Shown here piece after piece: positions 28,332-39,602 of a DNA stretch of 64,000 bases. The notes beneath the pieces are model-generated. The model did no database searches and was not told the DNA's origin. It saw only the letters and a list, made by a program, of their open reading frames with translations. A program made the position numbers and the translations under genes. This DNA is from Methylophilales bacterium UBA4017. Lineage in GTDB: Bacteria; Pseudomonadota; Gammaproteobacteria; Burkholderiales; Methylophilaceae. The DNA lies in NCBI GenBank assembly GCA_002384685.1, contig DGAZ01000047.1:54762-118761 (forward strand), given 5' to 3'. The number at the start of each line of letters is the position of its first letter. Position 1 is the stretch's first letter.

Positions 28332-29192
28332 ATGCCTTTATCTAAATTGCTATATTTGCTTGTTCTAGTGACGCTAACCTTGCCGGTCCAAGCAAGCGAA
28401 CAATCAGTTTACTGGGAGATAACATCACCAACAGGAATAACCCATTTCCTTTTCGGGACCATTCATACAGATGACAACAGGGTTTCTGAATTTCATCCCG
28501 AAGTTCTAAGGGGCCTAAAGTCTTCTAATACCTTTTTAATGGAGACTGATGAGATTCAAGACCGTAGCGTCTTGTTTGGAAACAAGTCTTTTTATGAAAA
28601 ATTCCTAGATGAAGATGATATAGACCGGGTTAAAGAGCTCGCATACTTCCATACCATTCCCCTAGAAACTATCTTAAAGATGAAGCCTTGGCTGGTGGCT
28701 ATTATTTTTAATTCACCAAGACCAATCACACCCTTTAATCAAGATAATTTGTTGAAGCGTAAGGCTGAAGATTCATTGATGGTTGTTCAGGGCCTAGAGA
28801 CAGTCCCAGAACATTTTGGCGTTTTGGATACTTTTCATATAGACGAGCAGATTGAAATGCTGAAAACTGTTTTAAATAGAAATAGTGATATTAAAGAAAA
28901 AGATTATGAGGTTCTAATGAGTGCCTACTTAACCTTCAATCCTGAAACAATCCTGCATACTGATGAATTAATCACAAGCAATCTCGTTTCAGAGAAAATG
29001 TGGGAAAAAATGAAAGAAAAGTTGATATATGCGCGTAACCAATTATTTTTTGACAGAATCATGGACTTAGCGAATGGCAATAATTTATTTATTGCGGTTG
29101 GCGCTTCTCATTTGGGGGGTGGTAACGGGTTACTAAATCTTTTCAGGGAGGCTGGATACAGATTAAAACCTCTCCCACCTTTGGCCCAATAA
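28332..29192 (+). CDS. TraB/GumN-family exported protein
   Basis: A 286-residue protein with a signal peptide (about 1-21, ending V-Q-A-S). The two TraB/GumN motifs are G-T-I-H-T-D-D near the start and V-G-A-S-H-L-G-G near the end. These conserved Gly/His/Glu positions resemble the Tiki metal-dependent protease family, but function in bacteria is unsettled. It is 2 nt upstream of an SpoU methyltransferase and divergent from bpt across 121 bp. Confidence 0.88.
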   Translation: MPLSKLLYLLVLVTLTLPVQASEQSVYWEITSPTGITHFLFGTIHTDDNRVSEFHPEVLRGLKSSNTFLMETDEIQDRSVLFGNKSFYEKFLDEDDIDRVKELAYFHTIPLETILKMKPWLVAIIFNSPRPITPFNQDNLLKRKAEDSLMVVQGLETVPEHFGVLDTFHIDEQIEMLKTVLNRNSDIKEKDYEVLMSAYLTFNPETILHTDELITSNLVSEKMWEKMKEKLIYARNQLFFDRIMDLANGNNLFIAVGASHLGGGNGLLNLFREAGYRLKPLPPLAQ

Positions 29193-29194
29193 AG

Positions 29195-29986
29195 ATGAGC
29201 TCATTAGTTATAAAATCTAGAAATAGCACTGTGTTTAAAAAATTTAAGAAGCTCTATAGCACCAAAGGCTTTAGGTTTGAAGAAGGTAAAACGATTTTAG
29301 ATGGCCCCCATTTAATTAATACGTGCCACGAAAGTGGGAGAAAGGTAGAGGAATTTATAGTGGACGCATCAGTTCAAACTGATGAGAATAAAAAATTACT
29401 TGCTAATCATCCTGAGAAAAAAATACATGTTTTAAGTCATGAGCTATTTTGCGCTATTTCAGATCTTCATTCCGTCACTGGCTTAATGGCCATTATTGAC
29501 ATACCAAAATTTTCGCCTTACAAAAATGATAATGGCTTTCATTTGCTACTAGATGATATTCAAGACCCAGGAAATCTTGGTGCCATTCTAAGAACCCATG
29601 CTGCCGCTGGTAATAAGCTTGTATTTCTTTCCAAGGGCTGTTGTGACCTTTGGTCTCCAAAAGTCATACGAGGGAGTCAGGGCGCTCAATTTGTCTTAAC
29701 TTGCTATCAGCAACAAGACTTAGCTTCATTGATAGACGGATTTAACTTTTCAACTTTTTGTCTGGGTATGAAGGGCGAGTCAGTATTAAGAAGGAAGCTC
29801 GAAAAGAACGTTGCTTTTGTTTTAGGCAACGAGGGGAGGGGCATAAACCCAATGCTATTAGAAAAATCAGATCAAATGCTATCAATCCCAATGACAAATA
29901 AAATTGAGTCGTTAAATGTTGGGGTTGCGGCTAGCATAATTATTTATGAATATGCCCGTCAATTTCTTTTTCAGAACAGCGCATAA
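29195..29986 (+). CDS. SpoU/TrmH-family RNA 2'-O-methyltransferase
   Basis: SPOUT-fold methyltransferase of 263 residues. An N-terminal substrate-binding domain (about 1-95) is followed by the knotted AdoMet domain, with L-D-D-I-Q-D-P-G-N-L-G-A-I-L-R-T, F-V-L-G-N-E-G-R-G and the closing S-L-N-V-G-V-A-A-S-I. The domain layout resembles RlmB- or TsnR/RsmE-neighbour rRNA methylases, and the target nucleotide cannot be assigned. Its last 47 bp overlap the 3' end of the convergent gluQ. Confidence 0.9.
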   Translation: MSSLVIKSRNSTVFKKFKKLYSTKGFRFEEGKTILDGPHLINTCHESGRKVEEFIVDASVQTDENKKLLANHPEKKIHVLSHELFCAISDLHSVTGLMAIIDIPKFSPYKNDNGFHLLLDDIQDPGNLGAILRTHAAAGNKLVFLSKGCCDLWSPKVIRGSQGAQFVLTCYQQQDLASLIDGFNFSTFCLGMKGESVLRRKLEKNVAFVLGNEGRGINPMLLEKSDQMLSIPMTNKIESLNVGVAASIIIYEYARQFLFQNSA

Positions 29987-30839
29987 CTCTCTTTGCCGAC
30001 CAATTGATGATGGCTTGACTAATGATTTCATCAATATTCATTATGAGCTCATAGTCCTTTGTTGGTTGACCTAAAAAAGTTAAAGCATTAATCCAAACTA
30101 ATCTTTCACAATTCTGAATGGAAGCACTATCACCATAACCTTTACTCAGCTTCCTCCCCTTTAAAGTTACAATTGGTATGTGGCTGCTTTTAGGAAAATT
30201 AAATCCCATGACCTCGTGTAAATAGTATTGCCGCGGAAGCGAGTTAAGCAGGTCATAACCCCTTACGATGTGAGTTATATTATCCAGATGATTGTCTACA
30301 GCGACTGAAAGTTGATAGGAAAAAATATTATCGGATCTTTTGACTATAAAGTCTCCAATTTCGCTGGAAAGATTCTGTGATATTGCTCCTTGAATATCAT
30401 CGGCAATAGAAATAGTTTTATCTACCACCCTTATTCTTAATGACGCGCCTTGCTCTTCCTTATAATATTTTTCTCGACAAGTTCCATTGTAAATAGAACC
30501 ATCAGCCCCGGTTGCTGAAGAGCCGTTGACAGTTTTTCTTGTGCATCTGCAATTATAAAGTAAACCCTTTTCTTTTAAATCGTTGACGTATGATTGGTAA
30601 TGCTCTTTTCGTTCGCTTTGATGAATGACATCACCGTCCCAAATGAGCCCAAGCTTTTCAAGGCTGTTTAAAATTTGTAATTCTGCCCCCTTACGAATTC
30701 TCGGCTGATCAATATCATCAATTTTAACAAGCCACTTCCCTTGGTTTGACTTTGCATCCAAAAAGCTAGCAATTGCAGTAACAATGGATCCAAAATGAAG
30801 TGGGCCAGAGGGGGTGGGTGCAAATCTTCCTACGTACAT
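29940..30839 (-). CDS. gluQ: Glutamyl-Q tRNA(Asp) synthetase
   Basis: Attaches glutamate to the queuosine base of tRNA-Asp. It is a GluRS paralogue without the anticodon domain. The ATG at 30839 starts M-Y-V-G-R-F-A-P-T-P-S-G-P-L-H-F-G-S, the family N terminus, and gives 299 residues. The zinc site with C-R-C and a later Y and C is present, and the KMSKS position reads K-L-S-K-G. Longer starts would overlap the DUF3301 gene. The presence implies queuosine-modified tRNA. Confidence 0.92.
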   Translation of the reverse strand: MYVGRFAPTPSGPLHFGSIVTAIASFLDAKSNQGKWLVKIDDIDQPRIRKGAELQILNSLEKLGLIWDGDVIHQSERKEHYQSYVNDLKEKGLLYNCRCTRKTVNGSSATGADGSIYNGTCREKYYKEEQGASLRIRVVDKTISIADDIQGAISQNLSSEIGDFIVKRSDNIFSYQLSVAVDNHLDNITHIVRGYDLLNSLPRQYYLHEVMGFNFPKSSHIPIVTLKGRKLSKGYGDSASIQNCERLVWINALTFLGQPTKDYELIMNIDEIISQAIINWSAKRVMRCSEKEIDGHIHK

Positions 30840-30846
30840 AATTATT

Positions 30847-31152
30847 TTATTGCGGATATGGCGGTATATGCCAACCAATAATTTTTTTACCAACCAATGT
30901 TAGTTGGCAATGGATTCGGTTTTCATTGTTTGAGCTCACATAGAAAAAATAAATACGCTCTAGGGACGGCCAGTTGTCAGTCGTTCGAACGATCCTTATT
31001 TTACTGCAATGAACCGTATCATCTAGAAGCTGAAGACTAAATTCATTAGCTAATTTATTACCATGCTTAACTGCTTCCTCTCTTTTAGATATAGAGTCCA
31101 ACCAAAAAAGTACTAAACCGGTAACCAGGATAAGAAAAATAATATCAAGCAT
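30847..31152 (-). CDS. DUF3301 membrane-anchored protein
   Basis: Small protein of 101 residues with an N-terminal membrane helix (about 3-17), then a soluble domain. The domain has the D-D-T-V-x-C and R-I-Y-F-F-Y-V-S-S motifs of the DUF3301 family, and W-x-x-P near the end. No function is known for the family. It is 7 nt upstream of gluQ and divergent from amt. Confidence 0.85.
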   Translation of the reverse strand: MLDIIFLILVTGLVLFWLDSISKREEAVKHGNKLANEFSLQLLDDTVHCSKIRIVRTTDNWPSLERIYFFYVSSNNENRIHCQLTLVGKKIIGWHIPPYPQ

Positions 31153-31216
31153 TTGAGTATCTTAAATTTCTTTAGGCTAAAAAGACAGCTTTAAGTTTTT
31201 ACCCAAATCTCAAATA

Positions 31217-31315
31217 TGCACCAATACAATGCAAATTATTATTAATTATTGGAAAAATTAATTATGTTCTCTTTTTTGGTGCACATTTTTAGATACTTCA
31301 TTTAAAATATGTGCA
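31217..31315. promoter_or_regulatory. Repeated TGCAC dyads upstream of amt
   Basis: The 194-bp gap before amt is very AT-rich and carries three related boxes: TGCACCAA (31217-31224), TTGGTGCACAT (31276-31286) and ATGTGCA (31309-31315). The first is an inverted copy of the left part of the second, and the third is an inverted copy of its right part. This looks like a set of operator half-sites for amt (and perhaps the DUF3301 gene). No convincing sigma-54 -24/-12 element was found. Confidence 0.35.
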
Positions 31316-31346
31316 AATTAATTTATCGTTTTTATAGGATTTGAAA

Positions 31347-32537
31347 ATGGAAAGCTTAGTAAATCAAAGTAATGTTTTATTTATTTTGCTGGGAGCTATT
31401 ATGGTCCTAGCTATGCATGCAGGCTTTGCATTCCTCGAGGTGGGAACGGTGCGTGAAAAAAATCAAGTAAACGCATTGGCAAAGATTATGGCTGATTTTT
31501 CAGTTTCGACAATTGCCTATTTTTTTATAGGTTATAGCATCGCTTACGGGGTTGATTTTTACGGTGCCGCGACTGCACTCAGTGACAAGAGCGCGTACGA
31601 GTTAGTAAAATTTTTCTTTCTTTTGACTTTTGCTGCAGCAATTCCTGCAATTATTTCTGGAGGTATCGCAGAAAGAGCTAAGTTCAATCCTCAATTAATT
31701 GCTTCATTTATTTTGGTTGGTTTTTTATACCCTCTGTTTGAGGGCGCTGTATGGAATGGAAATTATGGTTACCAAGAATTCTTAACTAATCAGTTTGGTG
31801 CACCTTTTAATGATTTTGCAGGCTCGGTTGTTGTTCATGCTATGGGTGGTTGGATTGCTCTTACAGCAGTATTAATTCTTGGTGCACGTCATGGCAGGTA
31901 TACAAAAGATGGAAAACTAAATGCATTTGCTCCCTCTAGTATCCCGTTCCTAGCGCTTGGATCATGGATTTTAACAGTCGGTTGGTTTGGTTTTAACGTA
32001 ATGTCTGCTCAAACACTTGAGGGAGTTACTGGGCTTGTTGCAGTTAATTCATTAATGGCTATGGTTGGGGGTACATTATCATCATTGGTGATTGGTAAAA
32101 ATGACCCAGGATTTTTATATAATGGACCTTTAGCAGGCCTTGTCGCCGTATGTGCAGGTTCTAATTTATTCCATCCTCTAGGCGCGCTGGCTGTTGGACT
32201 AGTCGCTGGTGGCTTATTTGTCTGGACATTTTCACTTACACAGAATAAATGGAAGATTGATGATGTGTTGGGTGTATGGCCATTGCATGGTATTTGTGGA
32301 GCATGGGGTGGAATTGCAGCAGGTATTTTTGGTTTAGAAATGTTTGGAGGTTTAGGGGGCGTAACTTTTATGTCACAACTTGCTGGAACAATTACTGGTG
32401 TCATTGTAGCTCTTGTTGGTGGGTTTATAATTTACGGTCTTATTCATAAAGCTTTTAATATAAGGCTGTCCCAAGAAGAAGAGTTTAATGGTGCAGATAT
32501 CTCTATTCATAAAGTGAACTCTGTTTCATCAGATTAA
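31347..32537 (+). CDS. amt: Ammonium transporter Amt
   Basis: Trimeric membrane channel for ammonium. From the ATG at 31347 (AGGAT 6 nt upstream) it has 396 residues and about 11 membrane helices. The paired pore histidines are visible as H164 in V-V-V-H-A-M-G-G and H314 in V-W-P-L-H-G. A TTG two codons earlier is less well placed. No glnK is adjacent, unlike the usual glnK-amtB pair, so any PII control must come from elsewhere. Confidence 0.96.
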   Translation: MESLVNQSNVLFILLGAIMVLAMHAGFAFLEVGTVREKNQVNALAKIMADFSVSTIAYFFIGYSIAYGVDFYGAATALSDKSAYELVKFFFLLTFAAAIPAIISGGIAERAKFNPQLIASFILVGFLYPLFEGAVWNGNYGYQEFLTNQFGAPFNDFAGSVVVHAMGGWIALTAVLILGARHGRYTKDGKLNAFAPSSIPFLALGSWILTVGWFGFNVMSAQTLEGVTGLVAVNSLMAMVGGTLSSLVIGKNDPGFLYNGPLAGLVAVCAGSNLFHPLGALAVGLVAGGLFVWTFSLTQNKWKIDDVLGVWPLHGICGAWGGIAAGIFGLEMFGGLGGVTFMSQLAGTITGVIVALVGGFIIYGLIHKAFNIRLSQEEEFNGADISIHKVNSVSSD

Positions 32538-32560
32538 TTCAAATGTGTAAATGAAGAAAC

Positions 32561-32586
32561 TGACATGCTAAAATCTTAGCATGTCA
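32561..32586 (+). promoter_or_regulatory. Perfect hairpin containing the ispD start codon
   Basis: TGACATGCTAA (32561-32571) and TTAGCATGTCA (32576-32586) form an 11-bp perfect stem with a 4-nt loop (AATC). The ispD ATG (32581-32583) lies inside the 3' arm. There is no T-run, so it does not look like an amt terminator. Folding would hide the start codon, which suggests translational control or an operator. Confidence 0.55.
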
Positions 32587-33276
32587 AAAATTCATGTAAT
32601 CATCCCGGCCGCTGGAAGTGGTTCTAGAACAGGCCAAGAAACGCCAAAACAATTTGCACGAATTGGAAATAAAACTATCATTGAATACATCGAGGGAATA
32701 TTTTCTAGGGTGCATCTTATTGATTCTATATCCATAGCACTTCACCCAAATGAAAAATTTATTTCTTCTGGGAACTTTCAGTTTTCTAAAAAAACTAATA
32801 TTCTTTATTGTGGAGGAGAGAGCCGCGCTCAAACCGTACTTAACACTTTATTTGAAATTGGTGAAGGTAAGGATGATGACTGGATATTGGTTCATGATGC
32901 GGCACGAATAGGAATAACGGAATCGATTGTCAATAAATTTATCATGGAGATATCTGTAGACAAGGTTGGTGGAATCGTCGCTTTCCCTGTTCCAGATACT
33001 GTGAAAAGAGTGAATAAACGCTTAGAAGTAATTACCACTGAAGAAAGAGAATTTCTATGGCTAGCTCAGACCCCACAAATGTTTAAGTGCAATGTTTTAA
33101 AAAAAGCTATCCAAAGTTTTAATGGCTGCCCAACAGATGAGGCCGAGGCAATTGAAGCTACCGGACTTAAACCTAAAATTTTTAAAGGTAGCGCATTAAA
33201 TTTTAAAATTACCTACCCAGAAGATTTGTTGAGAGCTCAAAGCGCTATACAACTTATAAATCAAGGGATTATATGA
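32581..33276 (+). CDS. ispD: 2-C-methyl-D-erythritol 4-phosphate cytidylyltransferase
   Basis: Third step of the non-mevalonate isoprenoid pathway: CTP plus methylerythritol phosphate. The 231 residues start with V-I-I-P-A-A-G-S-G-S-R-T-G, the CTP loop, and have V-H-D-A-A-R and a C-terminal K-I-T-Y-P-E-D. No Shine-Dalgarno is visible upstream and the ATG is inside a perfect hairpin. It overlaps ispF by 4 bp (ATGA). Confidence 0.96.
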   Translation: MSKIHVIIPAAGSGSRTGQETPKQFARIGNKTIIEYIEGIFSRVHLIDSISIALHPNEKFISSGNFQFSKKTNILYCGGESRAQTVLNTLFEIGEGKDDDWILVHDAARIGITESIVNKFIMEISVDKVGGIVAFPVPDTVKRVNKRLEVITTEEREFLWLAQTPQMFKCNVLKKAIQSFNGCPTDEAEAIEATGLKPKIFKGSALNFKITYPEDLLRAQSAIQLINQGII

Positions 33277-33745
33277 TCAGAATAGGTCAAGGTTTTGACG
33301 TTCATCGGCTGGTTTTAGGAAGGTCTTGTATTATAGGTGGAGTTAGGATTGAGCATACTCATGGACTTGACGGCCATTCTGACGCCGATGTCTTGCTTCA
33401 TGCGATTTGTGATGCATTATTGGGTGCTATTGGAAAAGGGGATATCGGGCAACATTTTCCTGACAACGATCCTAGCATTAAGGGAATTGATTCTAGAGAC
33501 ATTCTTAGGTCAGTTATTGCAATACTCCAAAAAGAGGCATTTACTATTATAAATATAGATTGCACTGTCATTTGTGAACTACCAAAAATCAGCCCACATA
33601 CCCAAAAGATGATTGAAAACATTTCACAAGACTGTGGTTGTGCAAGATCGCAAATTAATATTAAAGCTACCACCACAGAAAAAATGGGTGCATTAGGAAG
33701 GGGGGAGGGAATAGCAGCTCAGGCAGTCTGTACCGTAACGCCTAT

Positions 33746-33749
<4 letters not shown>
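33273..33749 (+). CDS. ispF: 2-C-methyl-D-erythritol 2,4-cyclodiphosphate synthase
   Basis: Forms the cyclic diphosphate in isoprenoid synthesis. The 158 residues carry the metal ligands in G-x-D-V-H and D-V-L-L-H-A, and the C-terminal T-T-E-K-M-G-x-L-G-R-G-E-G. It is coupled to ispD by ATGA; the intermediate kinase IspE is elsewhere. Its stop interlocks with that of the smr gene (TTAA). Confidence 0.97.
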
Positions 33750-35234
<1,485 letters not shown>

Positions 35235-35260
35235 TTAAATTCAATAATGGTTAATTTTAG

Positions 35261-35290
35261 TTGACCCTGCGCGATCAATCAAACGATAAA
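35261..35290 (+). promoter_or_regulatory. Candidate sigma-70 promoter for ftsK
   Basis: TTGACC (35261-35266) and GATAAA (35285-35290) are 18 bp apart and oriented toward ftsK, leaving about 95 nt of leader. A TATAAT also occurs at 35355-35360 but lacks a good -35. Neither is certain. Confidence 0.3.
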
Positions 35291-35393
35291 AGCATTATTT
35301 TTATAATATTCATCTCTAATCATATAAGTACGCAATTTTTAAAGGACATCCTGATATAATTTATTAAAATTTACCAGGCATTGAAAATACAAA

Positions 35394-37691
35394 TTGTTAA
35401 TAAATAAAAAATCAAAAAAAACAGGAAAAAAAATATCTTTAGTGAATAATGCACCGCGGATTTTAGCAAACCGAATATTTCGAGAGGCATCATGGTTCGT
35501 TTTATTGTTTATTGGGCTTTATATGACCTTGGCTCTTGGAGCGTACAACCCTAAAGATCCTTCATGGTCCAATGCAGTCGAGTCCGGAGTTGTGGTGACT
35601 AATTTAGCCGGAATTTTTGGAGCATATTTTTCTGATTTCACCCTCTATATTTTCGGTATGTCAGCATGGTGGTTAGTTTTTTTAAGCATTTACAGTATTT
35701 TTCTTATATACCCTAGAATAGAAAATGAAGACTACAGAACTAAGCATATTCTTCCCATTCATTACCTAGGTTTTTTTCTATTAATACTGTCTTCATCCTC
35801 ATTTGAAGCTGGTCATATAGTTAGTATTAATGCAAGTTTACCTTCTGAGCAAGGTGGTATGCTCGGATCTACAACCATCGCATTATTAATTGAAAATATA
35901 GGCTATATCGGATCCTTAGTCTTTCTAATTGTCATGTTTGCTATAGGTTTTAGTTTATTTACTGGATGGTCATGGATCAATATCGCTGAGGGCATTGGAA
36001 ATTTTTTATGCAATGTAGCAAGCAAACTAAACAACTATTATTATGACTGGCAGGACCGTCAACAAGGTAAAAAATTCGAGAAAGAAAGATCGGATTTTGT
36101 TCATACTGAGCGAAAAAAACTTGCAGAAAGATCACCATTATCTATATTAGAAGCTAAAACCGAAATAAAGGAAAGTGTTCGAGTTGTCAAAGAAAAGCAA
36201 ATCAATCTTTTTGGGGACGGAGATTCAGAATTACCACCACTACACTTGCTTGATGAGCCTCCATTACAGAAAGAGACACAGTCATCTGAGACTATTGAAT
36301 TTATTTCCAGGTTAATTGAAAAAAAATTACTTGACTTCGGTATTGAGGCAAAAGTAACTTCAGCTCAACCGGGCCCTGTTATTACTAGATATGAGTTTGA
36401 GCCGGCTCCTGGAGTCAAAGGCAGTCAAGTGACCAATTTATCAAAAGACCTTGCGAGAGCATTGTCCGTAGTAAGCGTAAGGGTTGTTGAGACTATCCCT
36501 GGAAAAACGTGCATGGGCCTAGAGATACCAAACTCACATCGGCAGATCGTTTACCTTTCTGAAATCATGAGCTCGAAAAATTTTGCTGACTCTTCCGCAT
36601 TGCTGTCTTTGGTGCTTGGAAAAGATATCTCAGGTAAGCCTGAGGTAGCTGATATTGCAAGAATGCCTCATTTGCTCATCGCAGGCACAACAGGGTCAGG
36701 AAAGTCTGTGGCAATCAATGCGTTGGTTTTGAGTCTGCTTTATAAAGCTAAAGCAGATGAAGTTCGTATGATATTGATAGATCCAAAAATGTTGGAGCTT
36801 TCTGTGTATGAAGGTATCCCTCATTTATTAACTCCTGTAGTTACGGATATGAGTCAGGCAGGACATGCTCTTAATTGGGCGGTAGCTGAAATGGAACGAA
36901 GGTATAAATTGATGGCCACATTTGGAGTGCGAAATTTAGCGGGATACAATCAAAAATTCAAAGAGGCATATGAAAAAGGATCTCCCTTAACCAACCCATT
37001 CAGCCTTAATCCAGAAGACCCAGAGCCGCTAGAAGCAATGCCACAAATAGTCATAGTCATAGATGAGTTAGCAGACTTGATGATGGTTATGGGTAAAAAG
37101 ATTGAAGAATTAATTGCCCGATTAGCTCAAAAGGCAAGAGCTTCCGGCATCCATCTTGTACTAGCAACCCAGAGACCATCGGTGGATGTAATAACTGGAC
37201 TTATAAAAGCTAATATTCCAGCTCGTATCGCATTTCAGGTGTCAAGCAAGATAGACTCAAGGACAATATTGGATCAAATGGGAGCTGAAACCCTTTTAGG
37301 AAAGGGAGATATGCTTTACATGCCACCAGGAACTGGTTACCCAGTTAGGATTCATGGTGCATTTGTTTCAGACGAAGAAGTTCATAAGGTTGTAAAGTTT
37401 TTAAAGGAAAAGGGTGAGCCGCGCTATGTGGAAGAAATTTTAAACCCAACAGATATTTCATTAATTGGCGGTGAAAGCGAAAGCCCATCGGGAGAAAAAG
37501 ATCCCTTGTATGACGAGGCTGTTGAGATAGTCCTAAGAACAAGAAAGGCTTCCATATCATATGTTCAGAGGAATTTAAGGATTGGCTATAATCGTGCCGC
37601 TAGAATTATTGAGGATATGGAAAAAGCAGGTTTGGTCACACCAATGCAAAGCAATGGTAACCGCGAAATCATTCCAACAAATAATGATTAG
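35394..37691 (+). CDS. ftsK: DNA translocase FtsK
   Basis: Septal motor that moves chromosome ends apart and activates XerCD at dif. The 765 residues are compact. Four or so membrane helices (about 30-190) and a short linker (about 195-290) lead into the alpha/beta motor with Walker A G-T-T-G-S-G-K-S and D-E-L-A-D-L-M. A winged-helix gamma domain at the C terminus reads the KOPS signal. The TTG at 35394 is the annotated start with a weak ribosome site; a GTG 16 codons later is an alternative. It overlaps lolA by 8 bp. Confidence 0.95.
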   Translation: MLINKKSKKTGKKISLVNNAPRILANRIFREASWFVLLFIGLYMTLALGAYNPKDPSWSNAVESGVVVTNLAGIFGAYFSDFTLYIFGMSAWWLVFLSIYSIFLIYPRIENEDYRTKHILPIHYLGFFLLILSSSSFEAGHIVSINASLPSEQGGMLGSTTIALLIENIGYIGSLVFLIVMFAIGFSLFTGWSWINIAEGIGNFLCNVASKLNNYYYDWQDRQQGKKFEKERSDFVHTERKKLAERSPLSILEAKTEIKESVRVVKEKQINLFGDGDSELPPLHLLDEPPLQKETQSSETIEFISRLIEKKLLDFGIEAKVTSAQPGPVITRYEFEPAPGVKGSQVTNLSKDLARALSVVSVRVVETIPGKTCMGLEIPNSHRQIVYLSEIMSSKNFADSSALLSLVLGKDISGKPEVADIARMPHLLIAGTTGSGKSVAINALVLSLLYKAKADEVRMILIDPKMLELSVYEGIPHLLTPVVTDMSQAGHALNWAVAEMERRYKLMATFGVRNLAGYNQKFKEAYEKGSPLTNPFSLNPEDPEPLEAMPQIVIVIDELADLMMVMGKKIEELIARLAQKARASGIHLVLATQRPSVDVITGLIKANIPARIAFQVSSKIDSRTILDQMGAETLLGKGDMLYMPPGTGYPVRIHGAFVSDEEVHKVVKFLKEKGEPRYVEEILNPTDISLIGGESESPSGEKDPLYDEAVEIVLRTRKASISYVQRNLRIGYNRAARIIEDMEKAGLVTPMQSNGNREIIPTNND

Positions 37692-38295
37692 GTTATTTCT
37701 TACAATCACTTTTTGTTTTTTTTCGCTTATATCGATAGCCAATGACGACCCAAGCTTCACTCAAATAGTGAATGAAATGAAGGCGGTCAAGGGTAATTTT
37801 TCCCAGCAAGTAATTGATCGGAAAGGGAATTTGGTACAAAAAATCAGCGGAGATTTCTTATTCAAAAAACCTAATTTTTTTAAATGGAATTACATTAACC
37901 CTATTCAAAGTCAGATCATCAGTGACGGTGAGCTTCTTTATCTTTATGATCCGGATTTAAAGCAAGTGGTAATTAGCCCATTAAAAAAATTAGGAGGTAT
38001 TAGTCCAGCAATGCTTTTAGTTAGCTCTTCGGCCTCAAAATATTTCATTATCAATAGTGTAGAGCAAACAGGGTATAAAAATACTTTTGAGGCCATACCT
38101 AAAAACCTTCAGGAAGCATCATTTAGTAAAGTGTTAATACATTTTAACCGGGGTCTGTTATCTGAAATGCACATTATTGATAACTTTGATCATAAAACTC
38201 AGATTTATTTTGACAACATTGTGAATAATCACGTAATAAATGACGCTTCATTCCTTTTTAATATACCTGAGGGTGTTGATGTCATTAAAAATTAA
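37684..38295 (+). CDS. lolA: Outer-membrane lipoprotein carrier LolA
   Basis: Periplasmic chaperone that ferries lipoproteins from LolCDE to LolB. I start at the ATG at 37684, which gives 203 residues with a signal peptide (about 1-18, ending I-S-I-A); earlier starts would add a polar stretch inside ftsK. The [15 protein letters not shown] and D-G-x-L-L-Y-L-Y-D segments are typical. It lies between ftsK and rarA, the conserved ftsK-lolA-rarA-serS order. Confidence 0.95.
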   Translation: MIRLFLTITFCFFSLISIANDDPSFTQIVNEMKAVKGNFSQQVIDRKGNLVQKISGDFLFKKPNFFKWNYINPIQSQIISDGELLYLYDPDLKQVVISPLKKLGGISPAMLLVSSSASKYFIINSVEQTGYKNTFEAIPKNLQEASFSKVLIHFNRGLLSEMHIIDNFDHKTQIYFDNIVNNHVINDASFLFNIPEGVDVIKN

Positions 38296-39597
38296 ATGAA
38301 TGAGAAATTAACCAAACCACTTGCAGAAATACTAAGACCAAAAAAAGTAGATGACATTATTGGACAAATCGAACTGCTTGGAGAAGGACAATCACTAAAA
38401 GTCGCTATTGAAGGGAATAATCTTCCCTCTATGATTCTTTGGGGCCCTCCTGGAGTTGGTAAAACTTCTGTTGCAAATGTCATTTCAAACTGTGTAGATT
38501 CTGAGTTCCTATCAATCTCTGCAGTGCTGTCTGGAGTAAAAGAAATTAGAGAGGCAATTGAAAAAGCCCAATTCATGAAGGAGCACCAACAAAGAAATAC
38601 CATCCTATTTGTTGATGAAGTCCATCGTTTTAATAAAAGCCAACAAGATGCTTTTTTGCCTCATATTGAGTCCGGTCTTATCACTTTTATCGGCGCAACA
38701 ACAGAAAATCCATCCTTTGAAGTCAATTCGGCACTGTTAAGCAGGTGCCAGGTATATATTTTAAAAACTTTGAGCGGCCAGGAATTGCAATCAATCCTTG
38801 ACAAGGCTTTAGAGCTTTACCCAGAAAGAAGCATCAATGAAACAGCGAGAGCTTTGGTGGTAAGTTACGCCGATGGTGACGCAAGAAAGTTGATTAATTT
38901 GGCTGAAATGCTACTAGCCTCCGATGCTAAGGACAACAAGGCTGGTATTGATGAAAATGATGTTAAGAGAATTGTTGCAGACAAGACTAGAAGGTTTGAT
39001 AAAGGTGGCGATCAATTTTATGATCAAATTTCCGCTCTACATAAATCGGTAAGAGGTTCAAACCCTGACGCTTCTCTGTATTGGTTATTTAAGATGCTGG
39101 ATGGTGGGGCAGACCCCTTGTATCTCGCAAGACGTATAATAAGAATTGCAATTGAGGATATTGGCCTGGCTGACCCTAGGGCTCAAACAATTGCATTAGA
39201 GGCATACCAGATTTATGAGCGACTAGGCTTTCCTGAGGCGGAGCTAGCTCTTTCTAATGCAGTTATCTACCTATCAATGGCTCCAAAAAGTAATAGTGCT
39301 TACCATGCATACAATACTGTTAAGGCATATATAGCTAATCAAGGTCACTTTAACGTACCCGTACATCTAAAAAATGCACCAACTAAGCTTATGGACGATC
39401 TTGGATTTGGTAAAAATTACAGATATGCTCATAATGAGGAACACGCTTATGCTGCGGGAGAAAAATATTTTCCAGACGAGGTAGAACCTGTAGAATTTTA
39501 TAAACCAACAGACCGTGGATTAGAGAAGAAAATAAGTGAAAAAAAACTATTTTTAAAACAATTAGACCAACAACATAAAAAAAATAAGTCGGAATAG
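38296..39597 (+). CDS. rarA: Replication-associated recombination ATPase RarA (MgsA)
   Basis: AAA+ ATPase related to clamp loaders, acting at stalled forks. The 433 residues show Walker A G-P-P-G-V-G-K-T, Walker B F-V-D-E-V-H-R-F and sensor G-A-T-T-E-N-P-S-F. The C-terminal tetramerisation region contains the conserved A-R-R-I-I-R and E-D-I-G-L-A-D-P. Its ATG directly follows the lolA stop with no spacer. Confidence 0.96.
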   Translation: MNEKLTKPLAEILRPKKVDDIIGQIELLGEGQSLKVAIEGNNLPSMILWGPPGVGKTSVANVISNCVDSEFLSISAVLSGVKEIREAIEKAQFMKEHQQRNTILFVDEVHRFNKSQQDAFLPHIESGLITFIGATTENPSFEVNSALLSRCQVYILKTLSGQELQSILDKALELYPERSINETARALVVSYADGDARKLINLAEMLLASDAKDNKAGIDENDVKRIVADKTRRFDKGGDQFYDQISALHKSVRGSNPDASLYWLFKMLDGGADPLYLARRIIRIAIEDIGLADPRAQTIALEAYQIYERLGFPEAELALSNAVIYLSMAPKSNSAYHAYNTVKAYIANQGHFNVPVHLKNAPTKLMDDLGFGKNYRYAHNEEHAYAAGEKYFPDEVEPVEFYKPTDRGLEKKISEKKLFLKQLDQQHKKNKSE

Positions 39598-39602
39598 TCA
39601 AA

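Noticed and set aside
31201..31346. Sigma-54 promoter upstream of amt
   Set aside because: I looked for TGGCAC-N5-TTGCA; the nearest TGCAC/TGCA pair has the wrong spacing.
32561..32586. Intrinsic terminator of amt
   Set aside because: The hairpin is not followed by a T-run on either strand and it includes the ispD start codon.
37582..37683. Upstream extension of lolA
   Set aside because: It reads through the ftsK gamma domain in another frame and would bury the signal peptide 34 residues inside the protein.
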